Positions 19,224-28,602 of a stretch of DNA of 64,000 nt are shown here, in pieces (positions within the stretch are counted from its first letter, which is position 1; each line of letters starts with the position of its first letter). Source of the DNA: Candidatus Methanobinarius endosymbioticus (lineage in GTDB: Archaea; Methanobacteriota; Methanobacteria; Methanobacteriales; Methanobacteriaceae); NCBI GenBank assembly GCA_003315655.1, contig NIZT01000020.1:30798-94797 (forward strand). The letters run 5' to 3'. The notes beneath the pieces were generated by a model, which worked only from the letters and a program-made list of their open reading frames with translations, did no database searches and had not been told where the DNA came from. The position numbers and the translations under genes were made by a program.

Positions 19224-19637
19224 TTTTATTCACCTAACACTGAAAAACTAAAAATTATTTTTCACTGAAAATTTTTTATAAAATACTTTTATAAAATATT
19301 TTTTACTTAGAGTTATTTTCTAATAAAAAATTATTGTTTAGCTTATACCTATAGGGGTAGTGGTACCGATAATATTTAAAGTTTTTGATATTTTTTATAG
19401 AAAAATATTTTTTATAATTTATTATACAATATATATTGAATAAATTTAATATAATTATTATATATTATACTATTATATTATTTATCTATTAATTTTTATA
19501 TATTTATTAGATTTATAAATTTATTAATTTATTAATTAAAAATAAAGATAATTAGAGATACTAAAGATAAATAAAAATATAAAAATAAATATCAATAAAT
19601 TATTTTAAATATTTTTATAAAATAAAAAGGCGTGAAA
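19224..19637. other. Divergent promoter region of csoR and a hypothetical gene
   Basis: A 414-base AT-rich spacer holding the CsoR-like site at 19346-19359 and the promoter of the plus-strand gene at 19638. No other structure recognised. Confidence 0.5.
19346..19359. promoter_or_regulatory. Putative CsoR operator upstream of csoR
   Basis: TACCTATAGGGGTA is a near-perfect inverted repeat (TACC(C)CTATAGG(G)GTA) and closely resembles CsoR operators. It lies about 125 bases upstream of the csoR start, consistent with autoregulation. A similar G-rich sequence lies before the ATPase at 18896-18925. Confidence 0.6.
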
Positions 19638-20012
19638 ATGGGAATTTTTGATAATAAAACTGAAGAAGAAAAAAATAGAGAAAAAGAAGTTAAACAAATT
19701 CTAGGAGATCGTGATATTTCAAATGAAGTTAAAGATGTTTTAAAAGAATTCGATCTTGAAAATGACTTTGATATTGTTAAAGATGTTTATGAAGAAGTTA
19801 AAAAAGAAGGAATAAATGGAGATATACCTCTTAATGAACTAATCAATGTCTTAAAAGAGAGAATAAGAGAAGGAATGAATAATTTTGATGATCTTGAAAT
19901 AAAACTTCTAAAAAAAGATGCTGAAAAATATAAATCAAATTCATATGAATTAGCAAATCCTCCTAGATTAGATTTGTTTAATAAACAAATTGAATTAGTA
20001 AGAAAGATTTAA
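19638..20012 (+). CDS. Hypothetical acidic protein
   Basis: A 124-residue, highly charged, mostly helical protein (MGIFDNKTEEEKNREKEVKQ at the start; a Lys/Asp/Glu-rich body with DVLKEFDLENDFDIVKDVYE). The start is ATG 19638 behind AAAAGGCGTG; a GTG six bases earlier is less likely. No membrane segment or signal peptide. No domain is recognised. It lies between the csoR promoter and the convergent mtnA gene. Its last 35 residues are less charged and may be a separate small element. Confidence 0.6.
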   Translation: MGIFDNKTEEEKNREKEVKQILGDRDISNEVKDVLKEFDLENDFDIVKDVYEEVKKEGINGDIPLNELINVLKERIREGMNNFDDLEIKLLKKDAEKYKSNSYELANPPRLDLFNKQIELVRKI

Positions 20013-20093
20013 AAAAGAATAATAAACTACAAGAAGAAATAATAAGAATATTAAAGGAAAATAAAAATAAAATAGAAATTATAAAAAATAAAA

Positions 20094-21056
20094 TTATTCT
20101 TTTAATTTTTCAAAAAATTCATCAAATTTTTCAGGATCAATAATTCCTTTTTCAGTAATAATTCCAGTTATTAAATCCTTTGGAACTATATCAAAAGCAG
20201 GATTTCTAACTTCAGTTCTCTCTGGACAAATCCTAGACCCACCATAACGAGTTACTTCTTCTGAGCCTCTTTCTTCAATTTCTGTATCATAAATAGAGAT
20301 ATCATGATCAAAAGTACTGAGAGGAGCAGCTACATAAAAAAGAACATTGAATCGTTTAGCTGCAAGAGCTATCATTAATGAACCAATTTTATTAACTATT
20401 CCATCTTTAGCTACTCTATCTGCACCAATAACAACTTTATCAACTTCTTCTTTTTGCATTAAATAACCTGCAGCTACATCAGGAATGAGTTTTACAGGAA
20501 TATTTTCTTGTTGCATTTCCCATACACTAAGACGAGCTCCTTGACCCAAAGGACGTGTTTCATCACAGATTACATCAATATCTTTCTTTTCATTATAAGC
20601 AGATCGAATAACACCTAGTGCTGTTCCATAATCAACACAAGCTAGAGCTCCTGCATTACAATGAGTTAAAATTGTATCTCCATCAGAAATAATTTCAGCA
20701 CCATTTTTACCAATAGCTAAATTAGTTTCAATATCTTCTTCATACATAGTTAAAGCTTCTTCAAGAGGATTTTCACTTTCAAGTACCCTATCAACAGCCC
20801 AAAATAAATTCACTGCAGTTGGACGAGAAGTTTTTATTTCTTCAGCAACTTGATCTAAATTTTCCCCTGCAAGGTCTCCAAGCACCATACCAAAAGCTGC
20901 AGCTACTCCAATAGCTGGAGCTCCGCGAACAACCATTGTTTTAATAGCTACAATCACATCTTTATAATTTTCACATGTGAAATAACTTAGTTCATCAGGT
21001 AATTTAGTTTGATCGATTAATATTAATTTATTATTTTTCCATTTCATGGTTTTCAT
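20094..21056 (-). CDS. mtnA: Methylthioribose-1-phosphate isomerase
   Basis: A 320-residue sugar-phosphate isomerase of the MtnA/eIF2B-like family, converting methylthioribose-1-phosphate to methylthioribulose-1-phosphate in methionine or 5'-deoxy-nucleoside salvage. Residues 44-50 are RGAPAIG; the catalytic cysteine is Cys133 in THCNAGALACVDYGTALG; RPLGQGARLS follows at 168-177; the catalytic Asp is Asp212 in IGADRVAKDG. Both catalytic residues favour MtnA over an initiation-factor subunit. In methanogens a paralogue isomerises ribose-1,5-bisphosphate, so the substrate is not certain. Length is slightly short, as usual in archaea. Confidence 0.88.
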   Translation of the reverse strand: MKTMKWKNNKLILIDQTKLPDELSYFTCENYKDVIVAIKTMVVRGAPAIGVAAAFGMVLGDLAGENLDQVAEEIKTSRPTAVNLFWAVDRVLESENPLEEALTMYEEDIETNLAIGKNGAEIISDGDTILTHCNAGALACVDYGTALGVIRSAYNEKKDIDVICDETRPLGQGARLSVWEMQQENIPVKLIPDVAAGYLMQKEEVDKVVIGADRVAKDGIVNKIGSLMIALAAKRFNVLFYVAAPLSTFDHDISIYDTEIEERGSEEVTRYGGSRICPERTEVRNPAFDIVPKDLITGIITEKGIIDPEKFDEFFEKLKE

Positions 21057-21588
21057 GATATCACTTAATAAATATTTATTTAAAAGAAGTATATTAATTT
21101 ATAGATTAATTTAATTATTTTTAATTTCTTAACTTATATTAAATTATATAAAATATATTATAAGTTTACCCATTAAATTTGTAAATATAATTTTATATTT
21201 ATGTATAATTCTTTATAAGTTTTTTATATTTTACAATTATTTATACACACTTACTATTTTATAGGTAAGGGTGGTGATAATATGACAATAACCATTATCG
21301 AAATAATTTTAGTAGTTATTTCTTTAATTTTGTCAATATTCAAATAATCACCATATTTATTAAATATATTTTATTATGATAAATATAAAAAAGAAAAATA
21401 GAGGAGGGCTACATTTTATTTAAAAATAAATATTTTATTTAAAAATTATATAATTAAATACAATTAAAAATAGAAAAATAAATAATATTCTAGTTTTCAA
21501 AAAAATTAATAATAACAAACAGCCATTAATAGAAAATAACTTAAAAATATATAAAAATAATACAAAATAAGATAAAAAGAAAGTAAGA
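21057..21588. other. Spacer between mtnA and nifB, with a tiny ORF
   Basis: AT-rich region containing the 21-codon ORF at 21282-21347 and, about 55 bases after it, GAGGAGGGCTAC with no in-frame ATG close by. Nothing else stands out. Confidence 0.45.
21282..21347 (+). CDS. Tiny single-helix membrane ORF, 21 residues
   Basis: A strong ribosome-binding site (AAGGGTGGTGAT) precedes ATG 21282. The codons read MTITIIEIILVVISLILSIF and a final Lys, an almost uninterrupted hydrophobic helix with one Glu. This fits a single-pass small membrane protein. It lies in the mtnA-nifB spacer, transcribed toward nifB. Site and helix quality are much better than chance would give in AT-rich spacer, but no family is recognised. 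Confidence 0.5.
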   Translation: MTITIIEIILVVISLILSIFK

Positions 21589-22455
21589 TTAGTAATGACT
21601 AGTAGGAGTCATCCTTAAATGTTTGTCTTCACTTTTTTTACCAGGAATACCATAAGCATCAGCCCTACATTGAGTACATGCTCTGAAAACTGGTAAAACT
21701 TCTTCAACTTCATCTCTAACTTTTTCTATTTCAGCACAACTTGGTCGAGAATATTTTTTCATTTTATTTAATGGAATTAGTGGAAGAACATTCATAAGAG
21801 AAGCTCCACGTTTTTTAACTTCTTTAGCTATTTCAACGATATGTTCATCATTTAATCCCGGAATTAAGACACTATTAACTTTAATAATTACACCTAATTT
21901 AGCTAATTTCCCAATTCCTTCTAATTGATTTTTAATTAAAATTTCTGCTCCTTCTTTTCCTTTATAGATTTTTCCTTTATAATTAACAAAAGTATAAATA
22001 TCTTTAGCTATTTCAGGATCAATTGCATTAACAGTGACAGTAAGAGTATTAACTCCAAGTTCAGCTAATTTTTCGGCATATTCTGGAAGTAAAAGTCCAT
22101 TAGTACTCATACATTTGATTAAATCAAGGTCAGATTCTCCTAATTTTTCAAAAAATTCAAAAGTAGCTTCATTAGCTAAAGAATCTCCTGGTCCAGCTAC
22201 GCCTACAACAGATATTGGCCCATCTTTAGTTACTTCTTCTACATATTCTATTGCTTGTTCTGGACTCATAACACAAGAAGCTACACCCGGTCTCTTTTCA
22301 TCTTGATTAATGTCTCTTGTACAGAAATTACAAGAGATATTACATTTAGTAGCAATAGGAACATGAACCCTACCTATTTTATCATGCATTTTCTCATTGA
22401 AACAAGGATGAGCCTTTGTTAGATGAGCAAATCGACTCCCTTTTCCTTTTTCCAT
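21589..22455 (-). CDS. nifB: NifB, radical SAM FeS-cluster synthase (stand-alone form)
   Basis: A 288-residue protein. HPCFNEKMHDKIGRVHVPIA with Cys18, the radical SAM motif CNISCNFC (Cys38, Cys42, Cys45), and the C-terminal CTQCRADAYG (Cys260, Cys263) are the full set of NifB cluster ligands. NifB fuses two 4Fe-4S units with a carbide and sulfur to make the 8Fe-9S-C precursor (NifB-co, L-cluster). The NifX-like domain of bacterial NifB is absent, as is usual in methanogens. No nifHDK is in the window. It is followed upstream by the mmp block on the same strand, suggesting that it serves MCR activation rather than nitrogenase. Confidence 0.93.
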   Translation of the reverse strand: MEKGKGSRFAHLTKAHPCFNEKMHDKIGRVHVPIATKCNISCNFCTRDINQDEKRPGVASCVMSPEQAIEYVEEVTKDGPISVVGVAGPGDSLANEATFEFFEKLGESDLDLIKCMSTNGLLLPEYAEKLAELGVNTLTVTVNAIDPEIAKDIYTFVNYKGKIYKGKEGAEILIKNQLEGIGKLAKLGVIIKVNSVLIPGLNDEHIVEIAKEVKKRGASLMNVLPLIPLNKMKKYSRPSCAEIEKVRDEVEEVLPVFRACTQCRADAYGIPGKKSEDKHLRMTPTSHY

Positions 22456-22862
22456 AATGTCACCTCATAAATAGATCTTAAGATCAAATAAATAAAAATT
22501 ATTAAATAAAATTACTAATAAAGTGTTATAATAACACCCATATTAACTATGATATCATATTAATAGATATAATATCCAATAGATTATATTAATTATATTA
22601 TTTTAACATATATAACTTTATTTAATATCTAATATTAAATTATAAAATTATAAACTTATTATAAATTCATTAAATTATATAAAAATATTAAATAAAGTTA
22701 TATATGTTAAAACTAGTTATTAAACTTTGTTATAAAAAAGGCGAACAAAAAATAATATAGTTAGAATTGTCTATAAATTAAGTTGAAAATATCCATAAAT
22801 TAAATAATAAGATTGAATATAAACTTATTATATTATTCAATAGTTTTAATTAATTTATAACA
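22456..22862. other. Spacer between mmp17 and nifB
   Basis: A 407-base AT-rich spacer. Its centre is the 28-bp inverted repeat at 22601-22712. The rest shows no open frame. The nifB promoter should be near its left end (the ribosome-binding site TGAGGTGAC is just upstream of nifB). Confidence 0.55.
22601..22712. repeat. Perfect 28-bp inverted repeat with 56-base spacer
   Basis: Bases 22601-22628 are the exact reverse complement of 22685-22712, with no mismatch over 28 bp. The flanking bases do not pair, so the ends are sharp. It lies between mmp17 and nifB. It could act as a large hairpin, as a terminator for the mmp transcript, or be a remnant of a mobile palindromic element. Confidence 0.85.
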
Positions 22863-23423
22863 TTAATTAACAGCTTTAAGTTCTTCAACATAAGTTAAAC
22901 CTTTTTCTAACCATTTATCTTTGATTAATTCATCAGTGCAAACAATAGCTATAACATCATCTTGAGAAATATCTCTAATTATTCTAAATCCTTCAGGAAT
23001 TATTCTAAAAGCAGCATCATAAATTCTTTTCTTTAAGTTTTCATAAGGATCATCAATGATTAAAGTATCAAGATTCTTTTGATCTCCTTCGAGAATAAAA
23101 CTAAATCTATTAGGTTGATGAACATTTTCTCTATCTTTTTCAAGCCATAATTTTCTTAAAATATTAGGAAGATAATTTTCATCTTTTACACCAATTATTG
23201 TTTCATCTTTTTCTTTATCATATTCAAAACTAGCCACATCCCCTAAAGTAGTAAAATTAGAAGTTTTATCCATTTTTATAGCTAAAATAAATACAACTTC
23301 AACAGGATCAACAAATACTCTCATGTCTTTAACAGAAGGAGATAATTGAAGATCTTGAAAGATTTGTTTTATGATCATTTCATAAACATTGGCTCCTTCT
23401 TTATCTGTGGATTCAACTAGCAT
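22863..23423 (-). CDS. mmp17: Methanogenesis marker protein 17
   Basis: A 186-residue protein at the downstream end of the marker block. The opening MLVESTDKEGANVYEMIIKQ and the segments IIPEGFRIIRDISQDDVIAI and WLEKGLTYVEELKAVN match the methanogen-restricted family. No membrane helix and no cysteine-cluster motif apart from one Cys. As I recall the literature, Mmp17 is a subunit of the MCR activation complex with McrC, Mmp3, Mmp7 and component A2. The gap to mmp15 is 57 bases, consistent with co-transcription. Confidence 0.82.
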   Translation of the reverse strand: MLVESTDKEGANVYEMIIKQIFQDLQLSPSVKDMRVFVDPVEVVFILAIKMDKTSNFTTLGDVASFEYDKEKDETIIGVKDENYLPNILRKLWLEKDRENVHQPNRFSFILEGDQKNLDTLIIDDPYENLKKRIYDAAFRIIPEGFRIIRDISQDDVIAIVCTDELIKDKWLEKGLTYVEELKAVN

Positions 23424-23480
23424 TAAAATTCACCTGAACAATATTATAATCAATCAGAAATATCATTGTTATCATTATAT

Positions 23481-24722
23481 TTATCTATTTTCCTGTCTCT
23501 TTCCCATCCCTGAAACTAAAAGTGCAGAACCAACTGCTCCAATATGTTGAGAATATTCAGGAACTTTAACATCTATTCCACCAAGAGTTTCACTAACTGC
23601 CTTAACTAGGCCCGTGATAAGAGAAGTTCCACCTACTTGAATCAATGGTTCTCGAATATCAATTTCTTGTAATTGCTGTTCATAAACTTGTTCAGAAACA
23701 GAATGACAAGCTGCTGCAGCTACATCTTCCTTAGATCCACCTGCTGCAAGAGTAGTAACTAAATCTTGAATACCAAATACAATACAATAACTATTTAGCA
23801 TTGCTTTTTTATAATCACCTTTCATAGCTAAAGGACCAAGTTCTGTAATATCAACATCTAGACGACGAGCAGTCATGTCTAAAAATCTTCCAGAAGCACC
23901 TGCACATATTCCACCCATGGTAAAATTATCAGGAATACCATCATTAACAGTAATGACTTTATTATCCATTCCACCAATATCTAAAACCGTTGCATCACCT
24001 TTTTGATGACCTGCAAGATAGACAGCGCCTTTAGCATTAACAGATAATTCTTCTTGAACTAATTCAGCTTTCATATTTTTTCCAATAGTAAGACGGCCAT
24101 AACCAGTGGTTCCAATTCCATCAACATCATCTAAACTATAGCCAGTACCTTCAAAAGCTTCTTCAGATGCTTTAGATACTGATTCTATAATATCTTTGGT
24201 AGAAGTCCATCCTGTTCCAATAACCTTATTATTTTCCATAAGAACTACTTTTGTAGTAGTGGAACCAGAATCAACACCCAAAGTTAATCCTTCTTGTTTT
24301 TCACGAGCAAGAATACTTCTTCTAGCAACTGAAGTAGTTAATGCTTCCATACGAATAAATAATTCATCTGCTTTTGTTCTTTCAGTGAATGAATAAGTAA
24401 CAACAGGAATCCTACTATTTTTTTGTATAAAACGTCTTACTTCGTTTCTAACCAATGCACCTTCTGCACATCTAAAACAAGTAGCTATAAAAACTGCATC
24501 TGCTTTACTTTTTCCTTCAATAATAGACATTGTTCTTGCAATCATTAACTTTAAACTAGAACTTTGAGCAGGGAATCCAAATTTAGCATAAGCTTCTTCA
24601 ATATAATCTAAATCAATCTCAGGAATAACAATTTCTGAACCAAATGTAGTAGCTGCTTTTTCTATTTCCTTTTGAATACCACTATATTCTGTACCACATG
24701 ATATTAAAGCTATTTTAACCAT
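23481..24722 (-). CDS. mmp15: Methanogenesis marker protein 15, ASKHA-type ATPase activator
   Basis: A 413-residue protein. The first 140 residues form a separate domain with TCFRCAEG (Cys82, Cys85). From residue 148 comes an actin-like ATPase core of the BcrAD/BadFG/HgdC type: [35 protein letters not shown], and the bridging-cluster cysteines [11 protein letters not shown] (Cys273) and SYCIVFG (Cys313). In relatives such a dimer holds one 4Fe-4S cluster and drives low-potential electron transfer with ATP. That role fits reduction or assembly steps in MCR activation. The start ATG overlaps the mmp5 stop by eight bases, indicating translational coupling. Confidence 0.9.
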   Translation of the reverse strand: MVKIALISCGTEYSGIQKEIEKAATTFGSEIVIPEIDLDYIEEAYAKFGFPAQSSSLKLMIARTMSIIEGKSKADAVFIATCFRCAEGALVRNEVRRFIQKNSRIPVVTYSFTERTKADELFIRMEALTTSVARRSILAREKQEGLTLGVDSGSTTTKVVLMENNKVIGTGWTSTKDIIESVSKASEEAFEGTGYSLDDVDGIGTTGYGRLTIGKNMKAELVQEELSVNAKGAVYLAGHQKGDATVLDIGGMDNKVITVNDGIPDNFTMGGICAGASGRFLDMTARRLDVDITELGPLAMKGDYKKAMLNSYCIVFGIQDLVTTLAAGGSKEDVAAAACHSVSEQVYEQQLQEIDIREPLIQVGGTSLITGLVKAVSETLGGIDVKVPEYSQHIGAVGSALLVSGMGKRQENR

Positions 24723-25230
24723 TTTTAGTCACCTTAGACTTATTATCTCCTGGAATTACAAATGACTCTTGATTTAAATCCTTTGAATTAGATTTAGGAA
24801 GTGAATCTAAGAAAGTATTTATTTTATTTACCATATCAGTTGTTTCATCCTGAGTATTAGGATATTTTACCTCAAGAGTTGGAACTCCTCTCTTTCTCAA
24901 ATAAAAAATAGAAAGTTCATTAGTTCTTGCACAACCAATACAACCAAAACCAAATGGTGCATTATCAACAATTATAGCTGCTTCTGCTTCCTCAATTAAA
25001 GGACCAATTAGAGACATTCTTCCACGTACCCCAGATGGGACTTCAATAGCTGCATATTTCAATCCTTTTATAGGATCTTCCTCTGTTAGATTCATTGGAG
25101 GAGAATCAATATCAGGATCCTTAACTTTTTTTCTAACAGCTTTTTGAAGAGTTAAAACTTCATGTCCTTTTCTTTCAATCAAATCTGCTAAAATTAAAGA
25201 ATTTGGAGGAAATATAGCTACTTTTACCAT
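24715..25230 (-). CDS. mmp5: Methanogenesis marker protein 5
   Basis: A 171-residue protein with the family opening [20 protein letters not shown] and the cysteine pair [14 protein letters not shown] (Cys97, Cys100), a likely metal or cluster site. The last 35 residues are a poorly conserved charged tail. It overlaps mmp15 by eight bases and lies 90 bases downstream of mmp6. Function is unknown; the family is confined to methanogens and close relatives and travels with MCR-related genes. Confidence 0.88.
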   Translation of the reverse strand: MVKVAIFPPNSLILADLIERKGHEVLTLQKAVRKKVKDPDIDSPPMNLTEEDPIKGLKYAAIEVPSGVRGRMSLIGPLIEEAEAAIIVDNAPFGFGCIGCARTNELSIFYLRKRGVPTLEVKYPNTQDETTDMVNKINTFLDSLPKSNSKDLNQESFVIPGDNKSKVTKNG

Positions 25231-25320
25231 TCTATCACCATTAAAAATGAAATATTTTTATAAAAATCATCTTTTTTCATAAAACCCTCAGCCTACCAAT
25301 TATTAATTATCTATCAATGA

Positions 25321-25833
25321 TTAATTATCTTTATCATTATTTTCATTTTTATTAAAATTATCAACATCTCCTTCTGCTAAACATTGATTCATAATTTTTT
25401 CAAATTCATCTACTGGAATACAAGTTTCTTCTTCAAGAGAAACTTTTTTTGGATTTTTTAAAGCATCTGAAACAAAACCAAGAAGCTTAAATTCTTTTTC
25501 CATCTGATGGAATCCTTCTCTAGGTCCTTTTCTATGACCTCTGCATCTTCTAGGATCCCCAGGTGGGAAACCTCTATCTTTTGTAAAAATATTATAAGGA
25601 TCTAATTTTCTTACTTCTTTAATAGCTTCCTTAACATCTTCCTCATTTCCACTTACCATTGCACCATAACAAGTCTGTTTAATTGTAAGTGGTAAATCTA
25701 AAAGATGCATTTGATTTACAATTTCATTTTCACTCACATTAGCTTTTGGACCTAAAATAATCATCTTTGTAACAGTTTCAGGGTCCATAGCTTCTTTACC
25801 GAGATCTGGATTGATACAGACATTTTCAACCAT
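25321..25833 (-). CDS. mmp6: Methanogenesis marker protein 6
   Basis: A 170-residue protein: [20 protein letters not shown] near residue 21, [20 protein letters not shown] near 52, and the basic glycine-rich [20 protein letters not shown] near 83. This order matches the marker 6 family. The C-terminus ends in an Asn/Asp-rich tail. It lies between mmp3 and mmp5. Function is not established; occurrence suggests a role in MCR cofactor delivery or activation. Confidence 0.87.
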   Translation of the reverse strand: MVENVCINPDLGKEAMDPETVTKMIILGPKANVSENEIVNQMHLLDLPLTIKQTCYGAMVSGNEEDVKEAIKEVRKLDPYNIFTKDRGFPPGDPRRCRGHRKGPREGFHQMEKEFKLLGFVSDALKNPKKVSLEEETCIPVDEFEKIMNQCLAEGDVDNFNKNENNDKDN

Positions 25834-25930
25834 TTCTTATCCCTCTAGTATTATATTAAATTCTGTATTAAATGACATAGTATTTATAAATATCAATATT
25901 ATATTATTATTAACTAAAATCAACTAATTG

Positions 25931-27478
25931 TCAATTAACTCTTTTGATATATAGTAATTCATTTTCTTTAAGTTTTTCTAGATGATTTAAATCAGTTAAT
26001 ATTTTTCCAACAATATTTGTTGCGTTGAATGGTTCTGATGTAGGACCAAATTCATCATTACTTTCAAATCTAACACCAATCAGCCCAACATTCTTTTTAG
26101 CCATGTTTGTTACGCCAATTTTACCAGCTTCAACACAAACTCCAGGAGTGTTTTCAGGAATCAATCCTTTAGCTTCTTTAGCATCTCCTTCAAAAATAGA
26201 CATTTTCATACCAGGAAATGCAAAATGGATTTTTAAAACACCAATTGGTTTTTTAACAAGGCCAGTGATCTTTTTAAAATACCATGAAGATCTTGGAGCT
26301 TCATCAGCTTTGTCATAAATTTTTACAAGAGCTAAATCTTCTTCATTAATTCCTTTTGTCTCAACAGAACCTTTTTTAATAATATCAATGGAAAATTCAG
26401 GAATTTGTTCTACAATAAGTGCATCATCTTCAACTACACCTGTTTTTTTATGTTCCACACCTATAGTTTTTAAATAATCTTCTGCTTCTTTTTGAGTCAT
26501 AGATAAAGTCATTATTCTTTCAGGATTACTTTTAATGGTAATTTTATTATTAAATTTAGCTATATCCAGTAATTCCATTCCTTTTTCTACTGTGGCAACA
26601 TTAGTATGATTTGAAGATTTAACTCGATCTTCTCTATAAATATAAACTTTTCCAATGCCTTTTCCATCGTTTCTTATAGTAACTGTTCCTCTTTTTCTTG
26701 TAGTTAAATCTTCCGAAGGTTTTCCTAAACCTTGAAGAGAATAAAAACCAACAAAGGAATTTGATTCATAATCAACAGAAATATTACCATTTTCAATCAA
26801 TGAAAATAAATGTTCACATGATTGAGGAGAGTCCTCATTAGGTTTAATCAAAACATAAGTAAATAATTGATTTCCTTCTTCTAAAACAGAGTTTAAATCA
26901 GATACAGAAGCACTATCAGTAACACTACTTCTTTCAATAACCGGCTCAATAGTTATTATATTATCAGAAGAATCTAATAATCGTATAGTTCTTCTTCCAC
27001 CAACAATTTTAGCGAAAATTCCTTTATTATAATCTGGAACACCATAAACCGCTGAATGATCTTCTTTTGTAAAAATAATATGAGTAGATTCATTACTAAA
27101 ACCAGAAAGACTAAGTATAACATCCTCATCCTTATACCTATTTTCTTCCATTGTTGGTTCTAAATTTGTAGTTATAGGACCAACAGCTACTTCATTAGAA
27201 GAAGTCCATCTTATAGAAGTATCTATAAAATCTTTATATTGTTTTTTCCAAAGTTCCACCAAAGGTTGAGCTTCATCATTATCATTCATTTCAATTATTA
27301 TGCTTCCTTTTGGAGTTTTTAATCTATATTTATTAATATTTTTTTCAAATTCTTTTTTTCCTTTAATTAAACAAATTATACTTCCATCATCATAAGGAGC
27401 ATTTGAAAAATCTATTGCTTCTTTTATTGTAGACCCTTCAGAAAGTTCTACATCATCTCCATTAATTTTTACTAGCAT
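25931..27478 (-). CDS. mmp3: Methanogenesis marker protein 3
   Basis: A 515-residue protein. The N-terminus (MLVKINGDDVELSEGSTIKE) resembles a beta-grasp/ThiS-like fold. The long remainder contains FVGFYSLQGLGKPSEDLTTR and the C-terminal FPGMKMSIFEGDAKEAKGLI and GKIGVTNMAKKNVGLIGVRF of marker 3. I place the start at ATG 27478 because GAGGGGT sits six bases before it; the frame extends four codons further to a TTG inside that site. Mmp3 has been reported in the MCR activation complex. It lies 60 bases downstream of mmp2. Confidence 0.9.
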   Translation of the reverse strand: MLVKINGDDVELSEGSTIKEAIDFSNAPYDDGSIICLIKGKKEFEKNINKYRLKTPKGSIIIEMNDNDEAQPLVELWKKQYKDFIDTSIRWTSSNEVAVGPITTNLEPTMEENRYKDEDVILSLSGFSNESTHIIFTKEDHSAVYGVPDYNKGIFAKIVGGRRTIRLLDSSDNIITIEPVIERSSVTDSASVSDLNSVLEEGNQLFTYVLIKPNEDSPQSCEHLFSLIENGNISVDYESNSFVGFYSLQGLGKPSEDLTTRKRGTVTIRNDGKGIGKVYIYREDRVKSSNHTNVATVEKGMELLDIAKFNNKITIKSNPERIMTLSMTQKEAEDYLKTIGVEHKKTGVVEDDALIVEQIPEFSIDIIKKGSVETKGINEEDLALVKIYDKADEAPRSSWYFKKITGLVKKPIGVLKIHFAFPGMKMSIFEGDAKEAKGLIPENTPGVCVEAGKIGVTNMAKKNVGLIGVRFESNDEFGPTSEPFNATNIVGKILTDLNHLEKLKENELLYIKRVN

Positions 27479-27538
27479 AAAACCCCTCAATATAATCCAT
27501 AATAATGCTTATTAATATTTATAATATATTTTATTCTA

Positions 27539-28519
27539 TTAATCTTTATTAATTTTAAGAACAGGATTTTTTTCCTGATCAAACAAGACTATTTCACTAT
27601 TTTCATCAGATAAAAAGAGTTTCTTGTCATTGATTACTTCTCCTACTACAGAGGCAATGATAGAAACTTCTTTTAATAAATTTATTAATTCTTCAACATT
27701 TTCTTCTTTTGCAGTTAAAACAAAACCTGCTCCAGGATAGGATTTAAGCCAATCATCCCAATTAACATTTTCATTCTTAGGAATTTTATTTAAATCAACT
27801 TTAGCCCCAACATTAGAAGATTCTAACAACATTTCAAGAGTACCAAGTGTTCCAGGATTACTTATATCTTTTCCACCAGTGACTAAATTCTTTTCTGCTA
27901 TCTTTTTCATAGCAATTATTTGATCCTGAACAATTTTTTCATCTTTTAAATATGTAGTATCCCAATTAAGTTTAAATTTAGGATGTTGTCTTCCATCTAA
28001 GTCAATAGCTACAATAACCTTATCATTAATCTCTGCCCCAAAGCTAGTTATAATTTTATCCTTTTTAGCTATTCCTATTATTGCAACATCAAGAGCATTA
28101 TAATCTGTATCTGGATGAAAATGTCCACCAACCATAGGAACATTAAATTTTTTACATCCATCTGTTATTCCATTAATCAAATCATTAGCTATATCGTTAT
28201 TATTAATTGAAAGTATATTTACCATAGCTATTGGTTTAGCTCCCATTGCAGCAATATCGTTTACATTTACAAGAATAGAACAATAACCTGCCCAATAAGG
28301 ATCTGCATCCATCAATTTTCCCCAAATTCCGTCTGCAGCAAATAAAATTATATTACCGTCACCAATGTCAATAGCTGAAGCATCCTCACCAAAATCAAGT
28401 AAGGTATCACCAGCAATATTATATACATTTTTTAATTTATTGGTTATGTTTTCAATTGATTCTTTTCTAGATACTCCTTCAAAATCTTGGAGAGATTTTA
28501 CAATTTCAGCTAAATCCAA
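27539..28519 (-). CDS. mmp2: Methanogenesis marker protein 2 (AIR-synthase/ThiL-like)
   Basis: A 326-residue ATP-dependent enzyme fold of the PurM/ThiL/SelD type. It has GDDAS-like FGEDASAIDIGDG, the metal-binding VNVNDIAAMGAKPIAMVNIL and MVGGHFHPD, and GGKDISNPGTLGTLEMLLES near the C-terminus. Reaction unknown. I choose the TTG at 28519, giving MDLAEIVKSLQDFEGVSRK, which matches family N-termini and lies five bases after GAGGTG. The in-frame GTG at 28525 touches that site and is less likely. TTG use is unusual among the neighbours. Confidence 0.88.
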   Translation of the reverse strand: MDLAEIVKSLQDFEGVSRKESIENITNKLKNVYNIAGDTLLDFGEDASAIDIGDGNIILFAADGIWGKLMDADPYWAGYCSILVNVNDIAAMGAKPIAMVNILSINNNDIANDLINGITDGCKKFNVPMVGGHFHPDTDYNALDVAIIGIAKKDKIITSFGAEINDKVIVAIDLDGRQHPKFKLNWDTTYLKDEKIVQDQIIAMKKIAEKNLVTGGKDISNPGTLGTLEMLLESSNVGAKVDLNKIPKNENVNWDDWLKSYPGAGFVLTAKEENVEELINLLKEVSIIASVVGEVINDKKLFLSDENSEIVLFDQEKNPVLKINKD

Positions 28520-28602
28520 GATCACACCTCACTCATGAATAAATTAAACTCATATATTTAAGAAAAATACATTATCTATCAATTATTTAATCAGTTTCTT
28601 AA

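Noticed and set aside
21589..22455. MoaA/PqqE-type or Mmp10-type radical SAM enzyme instead of NifB
   Set aside because: The HPC motif, the CxxxCxxC context and the C-terminal CTQCRADAYG are specific to NifB.
28523..28525. GTG start for mmp2
   Set aside because: It abuts the ribosome-binding site. The TTG at 28519 has proper spacing and gives the family's usual N-terminus.
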